Positions 1 through 10,108 of a stretch of DNA of 64,000 bases are shown here, piece by piece. A program made the translations under genes and the position numbers. How positions within the stretch are numbered: the first letter of the stretch is position 1; each line of letters starts with the position of its first letter. Source of the stretch: Asterias rubens (Eukaryota > Echinodermata > Asteroidea > Forcipulatida > Asteriidae); assembly GCF_902459465.1 (NCBI RefSeq), contig NC_047063.1:18813685-18877684 (forward strand), read 5' to 3'. A model generated the notes under the pieces. It was given only the letters and a program-made list of their open reading frames with translations, had not been told where the DNA came from and made no database searches.

Positions 1-437
1 ACTGTCTGCTCAATCAGATTCGACTTAGTCATTTCTATTTCATTTACAGTCACTCAATACTTCACCATTATTTGATTCATTTGAATTTCATCTAGTACCT
101 ATATTTTTTAAATTGATGACATTGAATGGTTGACTCGCCCCTCGCCGCTGGCTTTGACACGATTGAATTATCTCATGCAACCTCAATGATTTGAATGATC
201 TCATTTTTGACGAGTGAATGCTAAAACTGTTGAAATTGAATATCAGACTTATGATTTCGGGATGATGATGCGACGGGTTATTTTTTAAACGGTCGTGAAA
301 AACTATATTATCATAATTTGTATCGCCCCCACAGCAATCGTGTATCACAACTTAGACAGCCTGATTGTTGTGGCCCAAAATGAGTTTTATTTAGTAAGAA
401 ACTGGCTCCTTTCGGGCCAAACTTCATAGAGCTGCAG

Positions 438-730
438 AGCAGTGGACATCTTTGGTTATTGTCAAAGACCAGTCTTCTCACTTGGTGTGTCTCAACATAT
501 GCATAAAACAACAAACCTATGAAAATTATAGCACAATAATTGGTCGTCGAAGTTGCGAGAGAACAATGGAAGAAAAAACACCCTTGTCGCACAAGTTGTG
601 TGCTTTCAGATGCTTGATTTCGGGACCTTAGCCGAGGTCTCGAATTCAATTCAAATATTTTAGCGAGAAATTACGAATCTGCATGCTTTTCAATTATTTT
701 GAGTAATAATCACTAGTGTCCAGAGCTTTA
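438..730 (+). mobile_element. TTAA-family MITE, degenerate copy
   Basis: It follows the consensus of the ~385-bp family (terminal GTGGACA, CACTTGGTGT, CAACATATGCATAAAA, hairpin GAGACCTC/GAGGTCTC here altered) and ends AGTGTCCAGAGCTTTA. The middle is shortened relative to complete copies. Confidence 0.75.
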
Positions 731-1109
731 CGCAAAAAGTATCGCTTCAAAATGTCCACCTTAGCAAATAATATGCAGGTTACTAGTCACGGATTGGCTC
801 GTGATGTTTGTTTTTTGGGCTGGTAACCTTATCCTGTTGTTAAGCGTAATTCTGTTGTGCTTAGCTACTTTTTCTGTTGAAACAGCTCTTTGGTCAAGCA
901 CTACAACTCGGAAGAGATTACCCCAATGTCACCACAAACCTTACTAAACCTTACTAAACGCTTCTTATTTCATTACACACATTCAACAGTGCAAATGCCA
1001 ATAAAATGATAAATAGGAAACAATGAAGAAATGTTAATTTTTAGAGGGAAAAACAAAATGAGGAAAACCTATACGCGACCAGGCAGCGACTGAAAACCCA
1101 ATTCGGTCT

Positions 1110-1172
1110 AAGGCAGGATTCGAACCTGGGTCCACAGAGGTGAAATACACCACTCAGGAACCACTACAATAG
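1110..1172 (-). repeat. tRNA-derived SINE head (degenerate)
   Basis: On the minus strand TGGTTCCTGAGTGGTG (A-box-like) is followed by a B-box GGTTCGAATCC. Acceptor-stem pairing is not evident, so it is a SINE remnant rather than a functional tRNA gene. Confidence 0.5.
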
Positions 1173-1536
1173 CTTCAAAAAACGTTTGGTACAAAATAAT
1201 AACGTTGACAAATAATCTGCTTGAATTCTTTAAACGTCATCTTCCAAATTTGGTTCAGAGTTTATTTGGTTTCTTCACTAAGCCGTCCTTTCATAAACAG
1301 CAAACATCATATCATAACGACATGAAAGCTATCATAACAAAGTCTTATTTTTATTCATAACTTCAAACAATACTTATTTAATTGTGTACTATACAGTTCA
1401 AACACGAGTTAAATAAAAACAATTGAAAACCCAACTCTTTAAATTGTACAGCTATACACGTTGTACATGTGGGTAGAAATATTGCCTAACCATATGCTGC
1501 AGAGGGTACCCTAACTGTCCACACACATGTACTCCG

Positions 1537-1846
1537 AAGGCACTGGACACCTTTGGTAAAGACCAGTTTTCTCACTTGGTGTATCTCAACATATGCATAA
1601 ATTAACAAACCTGTGAAATTTTGAACTCAACTGGTCGTCGAGAGTTACGAGAGATGAAAACCAAAAACCCTTGTCACACAATATGTGTGCTTTCAGATGC
1701 TTGAATTCGAGACCTCAGCTGAGGTCTCGAATTCAATTCAAATATTTTAGTAAGAAATTACTAAAATAACGTTACTTCAGAGGGAACCGTTTCTCGCAAT
1801 GTTTTATACTATCAGCAGCTTTCCATTGCTCGTTACAAAACAGTTG
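1537..1846 (+). mobile_element. TTAA-family MITE, 3'-truncated copy
   Basis: It begins GGCACTGGACACCTTTGG and retains the internal hairpin with a minimal loop (GAGACCTCAGCTGAGGTCTC), then the TTACTTCAGAGGGA block. The right terminal repeat is missing; a further fragment of the family follows to about 1960. Confidence 0.75.
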
Positions 1847-1977
1847 CTGGCAGTGCATGCTGTAATCAACCACATACATTAACTAACAAACCTGTAGAAG
1901 TTTCAGATCGAACGGCCATCTGGGTCACGAGAAATGGTGAAAAAAAAAACGATTGCCCATTTTGCATGTTATCGTTT

Positions 1978-2357
1978 TTATGCTAACAGATATTTTGAGT
2001 AACTTCCAATAGAGCCCATATAATAAAGACAGTGGTAACGAGTAATGGGGAAAGGTTGACGGCATAAAACATTGTGAGAAACGGCTCCCTCTGAAGTGAA
2101 GTAGTTTTCAAGAAAGAAGTAATTTTCCACGAAGTTGATTTCGAGACCTTAGATTTAGAATTGAACGTTTCGAAATCAACCATCTTAAAAGCACACAACT
2201 TCGTGTGACAAGGGTGTTTTTTCTTTCATAGTTATCTCGCAACTCCGACGACCAATTGGGCCCAAATGTTCACAAGTTTGTTATTTTATGCTTATGTTGA
2301 GATACACAAAGTGATAACACTAGTCTTTGACAATTACCAATAGTGTCCAGTGTCTTA
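1978..2357 (-). mobile_element. TTAA-family MITE, near-complete copy
   Basis: It carries in reverse order TTTTGAGTAA, the TCCCTCTGAAGT block, a decayed hairpin at about 2140-2180, CATATGTTGAGATACA-like sequence and the terminal GTGTCCAGTGTCTTAA. It abuts a plus-strand left-end fragment at 2355-2415. Confidence 0.8.
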
Positions 2358-2415
2358 AAAGGCACTGAACACGTTTGGTAATTGTCAACGACCAGTATTC
2401 TCACTTGGTGTATCC
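2355..2415 (+). mobile_element. Left-end fragment of the TTAA MITE family
   Basis: TTAAAAGGCACTGAACACG leads into the family sequence through CACTTGGTGTATC. It shares its border with the preceding inverted copy. Confidence 0.7.
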
Positions 2416-2560
2416 ATGGTGGGCGAGGCTGGATGGATAGGTATATGGGAGGCCATAAGGTCAGGAAGATGCCAAGGTGGGCAGAGCTTTATGGACAGGT
2501 CTATTGGAGGCCATAAGGAAGATGCCAAAGTGGGCGGGGATTAATGGATAGGTCTGTCAA
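2405..2560 (+). repeat. Short tandem duplication, ~60-bp unit
   Basis: About two and a half diverged units contain GGTGGGC...GGCT, ATGGATAGGT and GGAGGCCATAAGG, with GAAGATGCCAA between them. Confidence 0.65.
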
Positions 2561-2611
2561 GACGATTTGTACGTTTTTACGGAAAATCAGTTGTCTTCAC
2601 TAATTACAATT

Positions 2612-2960
2612 TGATTGGTGGCATGGTTGGCCTGTGCGTAAAGCGCTCGCCTCTCACCAAGGTGACCCTGGTTCGATTCCCGGTCGGGGCCTTATGTGAG
2701 TTGAGTTGTGCGTTGGTTCTCTGCTGTGCCACAAGGTTTTCCAGACTATCCGGTTTTCCTCCCTCAGGAAAAAATCAAACACTTTCGATCTTGGCTGTGC
2801 TCCGTGGTCATGATTGGTTGATGTGGCTGGCAGCCAAAGGCGCCCTTGCATGCCTGCTTCTCGAACACGTTGTAGCCGCGTCCTTCGCAATTCAGCCCTT
2901 AGCTGCGAGTAAGGATGATTAGCCCCCCAAATTATTATTAATTATTATATTGGGCGCAGT
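2612..2960 (+). repeat. tRNA-derived SINE
   Basis: The head has an A-box-like TGGTTGGCCTGTGCGTAAAG and a perfect B-box GGTTCGATTCC. It is followed by a body containing CCGGTTTTCCTCCCTC, which is common in marine invertebrate SINEs, and ends in an ATT-rich tail (ATTATTATTAATTATTAT). No clear target duplication was identified. Confidence 0.7.
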
Positions 2961-3115
2961 TAAATAAGGCTGTTTCAGGCTACTTGTTCCCAATCTTGCG
3001 TACAACAAAGTAAGGGGCAACATAATTTTTCCCAACTGTCTCAATGTGGTTGCATGGTTTTGAACTGGGGGGGAAAACGCTGAAGAAAACACCTGCACCC
3101 GGGTGGCGGTCTTCA

Positions 3116-3319
3116 TCACCTTGCGCGTCTCACGACATCCGACTCCCGATCAAACTGCTCACCAATCTCAGAGAAGCCCGGCGTTCCCGCATACTTCTGA
3201 GCTTTGCGCTTCTTCGCGTTGGTCTCGCCAGGGATGCACAAGGCTGCCGCTCCTCGTTTCATCAAGAACATCCGATTGTAACTTGAGCAGATGCCTAGCT
3301 TGTTCATTCTGTCATACAC
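3116..3319 (-). CDS. DUF6589-like gene, exon 3 (possibly last)
   Basis: The acceptor is AATTGTACAG before VYDRMNKLGICSSYNRM, which continues the preceding VVEQK sequence in frame. A basic stretch (NAKKRKAQKY) follows, and the frame ends ESDVVRRAR-TGA. The stop overlaps a possible donor, AAG|GTGATG (exon end 3120), so the reading frame may either stop here or splice to an unseen downstream exon. Confidence 0.5.
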   Translation of the reverse strand: MYDRMNKLGICSSYNRMFLMKRGAAALCIPGETNAKKRKAQKYAGTPGFSEIGEQFDRESDVVRRAR

Positions 3320-6097
3320 CTGTACAATTATTGGAACGAGACCACAACAACAGTTTAAGAGTGAAAGTGAGATTTGAAGCTTTTTAAAAACCCTTAAAAA
3401 TAAGCATTGGTAAACACTAAGCAGTGAAAGATTTCCCTAGCATATCAGAGCAAACTGGTACACAAAATGTTTCAGTTGTTACCAAAAAATCATCATTAAA
3501 CACTCAGTAGTAGCATTCTGTGTGCACAGAGTCTGTTCTGTCATAATACTTTGCTATGGAAAAGTCTGGATGAAATCGTTCCCTGCTGTTAGTCATGGTG
3601 TGAAGTATTTTACTGTGTAATGCAATGGGGGAGTCAAAGTCATTGATATCCAATACTGGATCATTCCACATATAAATGGGGGATCAAGTCCAAACATGTA
3701 CAGACACACGTCCACCATGTACAGACCTACATGTACCCAGATAAATCCTCTTACTTAGTGGAGCCACCTGTTCTTTGAAGCAGGCTTCCACATTTCTTGC
3801 CGACAGTCTGGGCTAGCTTCTGAGATTACAAAGACACCTCCCCTCCCCTTTTAAAAATTTTGCTTTCTTCTAATTGGTGGTGAAAAAGAATCATGAGCTT
3901 GACTCATAAAGCTTGTATTGTTAACTCTGCCGAGTTCAAACAAGACCAAACAACCTGCCTTTACATCAAAGCTGCCAACATATATATGCATCTTGAAATC
4001 AGGGAGATTTTGTACAGCAATCCGGGAGATATATTTAGATTTTAATTACATTGGCCAGAATGGCCAGGATAGGAACAAAATTTCCATGATCAGGGAGATG
4101 TTCAAATTGGTTCATCAGAATATGGAAAAAATTGTTGATTTTCAGGGAACTTTCAGCAGAATCAGACAGAGTTGACAGCTCTGTCTACATTTGGGATGTT
4201 ATTGAGCTGAATTTAACCACTTACCTTTTGCTCCACGACATTGTCAGCAAAGAGGCATCCGACGAGACGTTGGATTCGACTCAACTCATGGTTGCGGTGT
4301 TGCAGCACGATCCCATATACAGTAGCCAACTTGGGGATTAACTGCTGGACTTTCACAGCGTTCCTGCGAGCCCCGGGACCCAGCATGATCTTCACAAGGA
4401 TCTCCACCAGCTCCGGGTACTTCTGGATAAACTCACAAATGATGTCGTCCCAACAGGAATGCATTTTTAGTTCCAGGAAATCGTTGATCATCAACACCGA
4501 TGGTTGTCCATTCTTTTGTTGACCCTTGACCCTATGACTTCTCTGCTTATCCGGGCGACTGCCGAGTTCATCAGACAACCCATCCAAGAAGCTCTGTCGT
4601 AGAGCAGGGATTCTCAAAAGTTCTGTGGTAATGATGTCTGTCGATTTACTTTGCATGGCACTCAGTAGGCAATGGTACTGTGCCCTGTCTATTAGGGTCG
4701 GTTTTCTCACCAGCACCCCCTGTAACAATTGGACCTCTTTTGCTGGGGTAAACTCTTTCTTTTGTCCCTTCTTCAAGGCGTAGCAATGATCTACAGCATT
4801 AGTAGGTTCATCTTCTTTAGGGGGACACTCAGCAATCTGGCCAGTTGAGCCTTCTTGCTGGTGTGCTTTGGTGACTGGCTCAGATTTGGGAAAGATGGTT
4901 CTAAACGTTGGTTTATACTGGGGTGATTGTGATTTTCCTTCGTCCTTTATGTCCTTCGCCTTTTTGTCAATGGTTTGTGTTCCAGAGACAGCAATGACCT
5001 CCAGATTCTGTATGTAGCAAACAAAAATGTTTGTCATTAAAGTTTTATGATATGAAAATGATGAAATTGGTATAAAAAAGGTCCACTGTCATACATGTCA
5101 TAGGTCTAATTATGGTTGATAGGGGATTGCCTCCATGTTCACTGGTCATTGCCTTGGTGCCCATGAAATGCTCCACTAGAAATTTACAATTTCCTCATAG
5201 GGTGCCCTTTACTCAGGCATGCAACAGCCCCTTGAAAAAAAAAGAGGAAAATTTTCAAAGGCACAACGCAAGTGCGGAGCGAGGCAGCCGAACTGCCACG
5301 GGACATGATACCCACATTGGTACCCTAGAAAATGTCGCGGTTTATTATGCTCTTAGGTGCATTTTTAGCATGTACTAGGCTTATTTTACATGATTGTAGT
5401 TGTACACTGTTAATGCCAGGCATATATTAGGCTAAAAAAAAAAACTTACTTTTTTTTTGTTCACGTCATGACTAATTTTTAACTCCCAAAATGCATTGAG
5501 GCATACTGTTTTGCTGATCGTGCAGTAAAATTCACAGAAAAAAGGATTGCAGGGTTGGAATGTGTCACTGATGACAGATTGTTCACCGAGCAGGAAGTCG
5601 CAACTCTTTTTGTAGCAGTCATTGCAGCATGTTTAACCAAGTACAAGTAGTTTAAAAACGATAGTCACAACACGACTAAGCAATCAGTTTAGTCGTGACT
5701 TTGACACTAGTCACACAGGCTTAGTTCTTATACTTATATTTCCTTACTTAAATCAATCCGCTTCCAAATACATTACCTTTCTGATGGCGGCACTCTGATT
5801 GCTCAGTTCCTGCTGTCGGAAATTGCGCTGACCGTCCAAGACAGACTTTCTAAACTCGTCAACCTTCTTCTTCATCGATTGCAGTCTCAGTTTGCAACAG
5901 CGACAGATCCAAGCCTCCCCTGTAACATCTAGGCATACGTACTTCTTTAAACACTCTCGTATGTCAAGGCGACCCCGGCACGAAAAAACACTGCTCCCAC
6001 TTTTGGAATCGGTGAGCTTTTGGCACACAAAACAGACTGTTCTAGTTGTGTGGAATTGAGTTATTTTCTGCATTTTCAAGGTCCCCTCGGAGGACAT
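3116..6097 (-). CDS. Three-exon gene for an uncharacterised Cys-rich/DUF6589-like protein
   Basis: Three minus-strand exons (5777-6097, 4225-5007, 3116-3319) join at consensus splice sites, all in phase 0, giving about 435 residues. The product has a Cys-rich N-terminal module with ZAD-like spacing, a basic coiled-coil-like stretch, a low-complexity Lys/Glu/Ser linker, then a helical region ending in the LIPKLATVYGIVLQHRNHEL and VYDRMNKLGICSSY blocks. By memory of the family, these blocks resemble the start of DUF6589-type proteins, a transposon-related group expanded in invertebrates. That assignment is tentative and no biochemical role can be given. DUF6589 proteins are usually much longer, so the gene may be truncated, or exon 3 may splice onward at an AAG|GTGATG site overlapping its stop. 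The intact frame and clean introns argue against a decayed pseudogene. Confidence 0.65.
4225..5007 (-). CDS. DUF6589-like gene, exon 2
   Basis: The acceptor is TACATACAG before NLEVIAVSG and the donor is AAAAG|GTAAGT. The 783 bp (261 codons) stay open in phase 0. The first ~110 residues are charged and low in complexity. After that come helical segments (TLIDRAQYHCLLSAM, ELLRIPALRQSFLDG, IICEFIQKYPELVEILVKIM) and a conserved-looking block (LIPKLATVYGIVLQHRNHEL SRIQRLVGCLFADN). Similar blocks are known in large uncharacterised families of cnidarians, amphioxus and echinoderms; the match here is from memory only. Confidence 0.65.
5777..6097 (-). CDS. DUF6589-like gene, exon 1 (Cys-rich module)
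   Basis: This exon encodes residues 1-107. The chosen ATG at 6097 (MSSEGTLK) has A at -3; the open frame extends 5' but without another ATG. Cysteines lie at residues 22, 25, 40, 49, 55, 65, 67 and 68; the CFVC and CRCC pairs suggest a zinc-binding fold similar to a ZAD domain. Residues 70-100 (KKKVDEFRKSVLDGQRNFRQ) look like an amphipathic helix. The exon ends ATCAGAAAG followed by donor GTAATG. Confidence 0.65.
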
Positions 6098-6523
6098 TTT
6101 TGGTTTTTTGGTTTTCTTTGTGCAGCAGAATTTTTTCTTTCTAAAGCTGTTGGTCTGTGGAATGATCACTTTGATGCCTTAATACTTTTGGGATTTGCTC
6201 AGTCAGACCACATCATCTAGATTCCTGCTGTGCTTCCAGCATCAGAATTGTCCGGACCGGGATTGACTGAAAAACAAGTTGCCATAAAAAAAGCAATATG
6301 ATTATAGAACTTTAACCATTTCAGACAATAGACAATGCTACCTGTGACACCGTGTTAATAAAGTGAGACTGGACTTCCCGCGAGCAATTTTTGAACATTG
6401 CATGTAATAAAATTTTATACTGCATGTAATAATATCTTACTCTATGCAGGCTATATCTACTGTACACTGTTCTGTTAGCCCTGATTTGCAGCCTTCACTT
6501 CTTGGCCCTTACTCCTAGAACTA

Positions 6524-6557
6524 TGAGGTTTGGTTCGCTATAGCGGAACAAACCTCA
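6524..6557. repeat. Near-perfect 32-34 bp palindrome
   Basis: GAGGTTTGGTTCGCTATAGC followed by GGAACAAACCTC is self-complementary except at two positions, centred on CTATAG. It lies just left of the 6599 MITE. Confidence 0.7.
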
Positions 6558-6598
6558 TTGTTCTAGTACTAGTGTAGTAGTAGGATAGCCCAACTTAC

Positions 6599-6714
6599 TT
6601 GGTGAGCTGTTAAATAATTACTTTTTTTTAACATCGGTCTCATCATAGCCGCCATTCTGTAATGGTGACTGTGATGAGACCGATGGTAAAAGAGAGCCAT
6701 CAACAGCTCACCAA
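6599..6714. mobile_element. Palindromic MITE (TTGGTGAGCTGTT ends)
   Basis: The 13-bp terminal inverted repeats TTGGTGAGCTGTT / AACAGCTCACCAA are perfect. A second inner pair, CATCGGTCTCATCA / TGATGAGACCGATG, gives a cruciform-capable unit of about 116 bp. Confidence 0.8.
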
Positions 6715-6809
6715 AAATATGTGCTAAGCCTAAGGGGCCAAGTTCTAGGAGTACTTTAAGAAGAGGGGCCCTGAGCCCTAGTACCTACTACAACTTACAA
6801 GAGGTGAAA

Positions 6810-6952
6810 TAATTTGGGAAAGTTTCCGTATGGCGCCACCACTTTTTCATTCGATATGAAATAATATAGTATCTAATTTACCTCAATGAGATATCCCTTT
6901 GCGTAAAAATGAGTGAAAAAGTGGTGGCGCCATACGGAAAGTTATCCAATAA
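6810..6952. mobile_element. MITE with ~32-bp inverted arms
   Basis: The arms 6822-6853 and 6912-6942 are reverse complements and contain TTTCCGTATGGCGCCACCAC followed by TTTTTCA. The AT-rich centre is about 55 bp. Confidence 0.85.
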
Positions 6953-6999
6953 TTTTTCTAATAGAAACACCCTTTTTTGTATGATTTATTCCCCAGTTG

Positions 7000-9320
7000 T
7001 CACTTTACAGACGCTGTACTGTAGCTCTTCTACTCCTACTTGTATGTTTGTATACTTGCAAGGGTCCATAAGACAGGACGTAAAAGCCGAGGGACTACTT
7101 GTACTTCTCTTCTCTACTTGTCCATACAAATAACGTAACTTTCCTCCGACGGCAAGTGGAGGGTTACATTATTATCGCAAATACTTTTGTACAAAGCAAT
7201 GGTGCAAGTAAAAACTCATTGCTGCTAATTAAGTTATATAATTATAATCATGACTCATGAGCACTCATAATGATAACATAATGTACAGGGCACATTAACT
7301 CTGTCGTTTGGGTGTCATCTTATAATGTTATGAAAACTATTTAGCTGGCAATCGTTTCGCCCCAATGTGTGGCCCAAGGCTAGTACGGTGTAGTTAGTAG
7401 CACAAGTGATGCTAGTTCAACCACACAATCGCCATGATCAGATGATGATGATGTGCATGCGCGGTCATTGTCACATGTCATAACATAGAGTCATAACAAG
7501 TTCACAAAAAAGACACAACTCGATCATGCCTATTATTCTGTAGTTTATAGTCGTGACTACTGTACCAACTATTGACTACTTATTGACGAACTCTATGCAA
7601 AATAACTTACATTTTTTCAATAGTCTGACAATGCTGTTCTTCGCCGTACACTTTCTGCTGGCTGTCTGCAGTTTGATTAGCTTTTATTTAGAACATGAAA
7701 TTTTGCTTCCGCACACACACACCGGTACCGCTGCATATATACTTCGGACTTGTTACGTGTTAGCATCGATTTTCACTAGCGCGCTGCTGCTGACTACCAG
7801 GCACCGGGGTCAAAGTTGAATAAGCCGATAAAGTGGCACGGCTGCCGCGCGCCGTGGTTGCGATGATTTCATTGGATAAACGAGCAGTGACACGGGAACA
7901 TAAAATACACCTCCATGTTCGAATCGGGAAAATTCGTTTCGCTTCCCTGGGTCTACACCCCGCGGTGCTCACCCCGGTGAGCCCCTTACAAAAGCTAATC
8001 GAACGACCACACTCGCCCTCTCGTGGTGACGGTATGCACCGATCCGGTCACGGGCTGACCCGGGTGAGCCCCGTCAAAGCTATTCGAACGTACCGGGGCA
8101 GACCGGGGTCGACCCGAAGAAGCTAAACGAACGCACCCGAATATGCATTCCTCAAGATGCTAGAATATTAACACAGGCAGGTAATCACTAAAAGCCAACT
8201 ACGCCCCGTGTTTTGTCTGGTAACTTGTTCAATCTGCTAAACAAGGAATGCATGGGAAGTTGGTCTTGGAGGAAGATGGTTTGGTTGAGCTACATAAGGG
8301 CTATACACACTTCGCCTTTGTGATGCATTCTTCTTTTAACAGAGAATAAATGGAAGTGGGGGAAAAAAAAAAAAAAATTATATTACCTCACGTTTACGGG
8401 TGTATAAACTTCATTGTATAGGCTCTGTTCGATAACCTCCTTCGTTTTGGATCCGAACTCAGCTGTTGCGGTTTTAAATATAGGATTTCAGATACTTCAT
8501 TTTTTAGAGGAAATTATTTCATAGGAATATTGGTTTACATGTACATAATCAGTCATCTTTAATACTAAAATGTAACAATGATTTTTTTTTTTTTACAAAC
8601 CTTATTCCTTTAAGACAGCCTTGAGATTATAAAACATGCATTGGAAATCTACAGGCTGCAAATTAAGTGCACTATAGAGCCTATAATATAAAATACACAT
8701 CAATTACCCGTCAGGGCAAGCACTCCTGCAGCGGTAATATGGATTTAAGTCCAACTGCTAATAATAGTTATAACCATCGGTTTTTGTGGATGCATTGCCC
8801 GGTGGTATTTGGATTAAAAGAGTTATTTTTAACTGCCACTCAAACATATATGTATTCACACAAGCACACGAATTTAGAAAGTTTACATGATGACTGTTTG
8901 CGAAATGAAAAAAAAATAACAAGTTTTGCATTATTTCTGACGTCGGGAAATTGCAATTATGCTTCTTCGGGGTTCGTGCCTGGTGGCCAATCAGAAAGTT
9001 AACGAACATTCATTTTGAAGTTTACAGATAATTGTGAAGATTTAAATCACCTTGAGTTCGAGGTTGTTTGCAGTTTGGCTTGTCATACTTTGGAGAACGA
9101 GTGAGTGAGTGTGACACGAAACCAAACCGACTTGGTAATCCAACGCAATTGAGCATAATCGTCCACGGCCGGGTCGGGTCCAAGTGTCAATCATGCACTA
9201 TTTTGGGATTAATTTTATATATCCAAGTAGTACACGTCTTTTACTCATCTGGGGCATTATGCATCATTTTGAGCCCGTGAATGCGAGATGTCTGATTAGT
9301 AGTTTCTTCTTCACATTAAA
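7000..9320. other. Non-coding stretch
   Basis: Apart from the GAGCCCC repeat at 7960-8138, no exon, RNA gene or clear repeat was recognised. The local GC content rises at 7780-8130. Confidence 0.5.
7960..8138 (+). mobile_element. GAGCCCC/CGAACG MITE-like repeat, one arm
   Basis: It shares GTGAGCCCC, AAGCTAATCGAACGA, GTCAAAGCTATTCGAAC, ACCGGGGTCGACCCG and GAAGCTA-CGAAC with the element at 60564-60771, at lower identity. A matching left arm was not recognised. Confidence 0.65.
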
Positions 9321-9329
9321 CGCACTGTA

Positions 9330-9470
9330 CTATAAAAAACATTGTGAGAAATAGCTCCCTCTGAAGTAACGTTGATAATTTGAGAAAGAGGTCATTTTCT
9401 CAGAGCACAAAAGTTTGTGCAACAAGTGGTTTTTTTCTCATTCCCTGGCCTTGCAACTTCAATGGTCATT
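9330..9470 (-). mobile_element. TTAA-family MITE, internal fragment
   Basis: AAAACATTGTGAGAAATAGC and CTCCCTCTGAAGTAACGTT match the central part of the family; the ends are missing. Confidence 0.6.
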
Positions 9471-9544
9471 CAAGCCAACAGTTTTTACAGGTTCGTTGTA
9501 CATTTTGCACAATGTTGGGATTGATACACTAAGTAAGAATACAT

Positions 9545-10108
9545 GGCCCAATTTCATAGAGCTGCTAAGCACAGCAATTTGCTAAGCATGAAATGTCTTC
9601 CTTGACAAAACAGGCCTACCAACTGTTGTGGTGCATTGTGTGAAGCGTTTTAAATTCCTTACATTCTTGTACTGCGCCTCATCAGGTTTGCTTGGCTGAC
9701 AATTTGAACGACTATGACGTAAGCAATGACTGTTCTCAACTTAAGAGATCAGCTTGCCATTATTCGGGGCAGTCGGGTCTTGGGCGTGGTGCCGTCCACA
9801 TCTATCGGCTCTCGCGGTTTAATTTATTTCCGTAGCAATGTACCTCTGGTATTTTATAATAAAGTATTCTAGACCATATATTATTTATGGTGTCTCTCTT
9901 CAGTTTTTTTTATGTCTGTTTAAAATCACAAAAATCAAAACATAATACAACCAAATTTCCATTTGTTGCATATTGCTTGTTACTGGTATTCAGCTGTTGT
10001 TTGTTCATATACTGACTGGAAATATGGTTTGTAATTCTGTTTTTATCAAGGTAGACACTTCATTTCTAAGCAAATTTGTGTGCTTAGCAGCTCTATGAAA
10101 TTGGGCCC
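9545..10108. mobile_element. Long version of the CCCAATTTCATAGAGCTGCT inverted-repeat element
   Basis: The ends GGCCCAATTTCATAGAGCTG and CAGCTCTATGAAATTGGGCC are perfect inverted repeats; subterminal GCTAAGCA motifs also pair. Between them is a ~290-bp internal block (about 9615-9905) shared with 44735-44997. The complete element at 36015-36256 lacks that block. Confidence 0.8.

Noticed and set aside
1983..2198. Open frames of 60-90 codons beginning around [20 protein letters not shown] in many places
   Set aside because: They recur with the TTAA MITE copies in both orientations and end at the element borders; they are repeat sequence, not genes.
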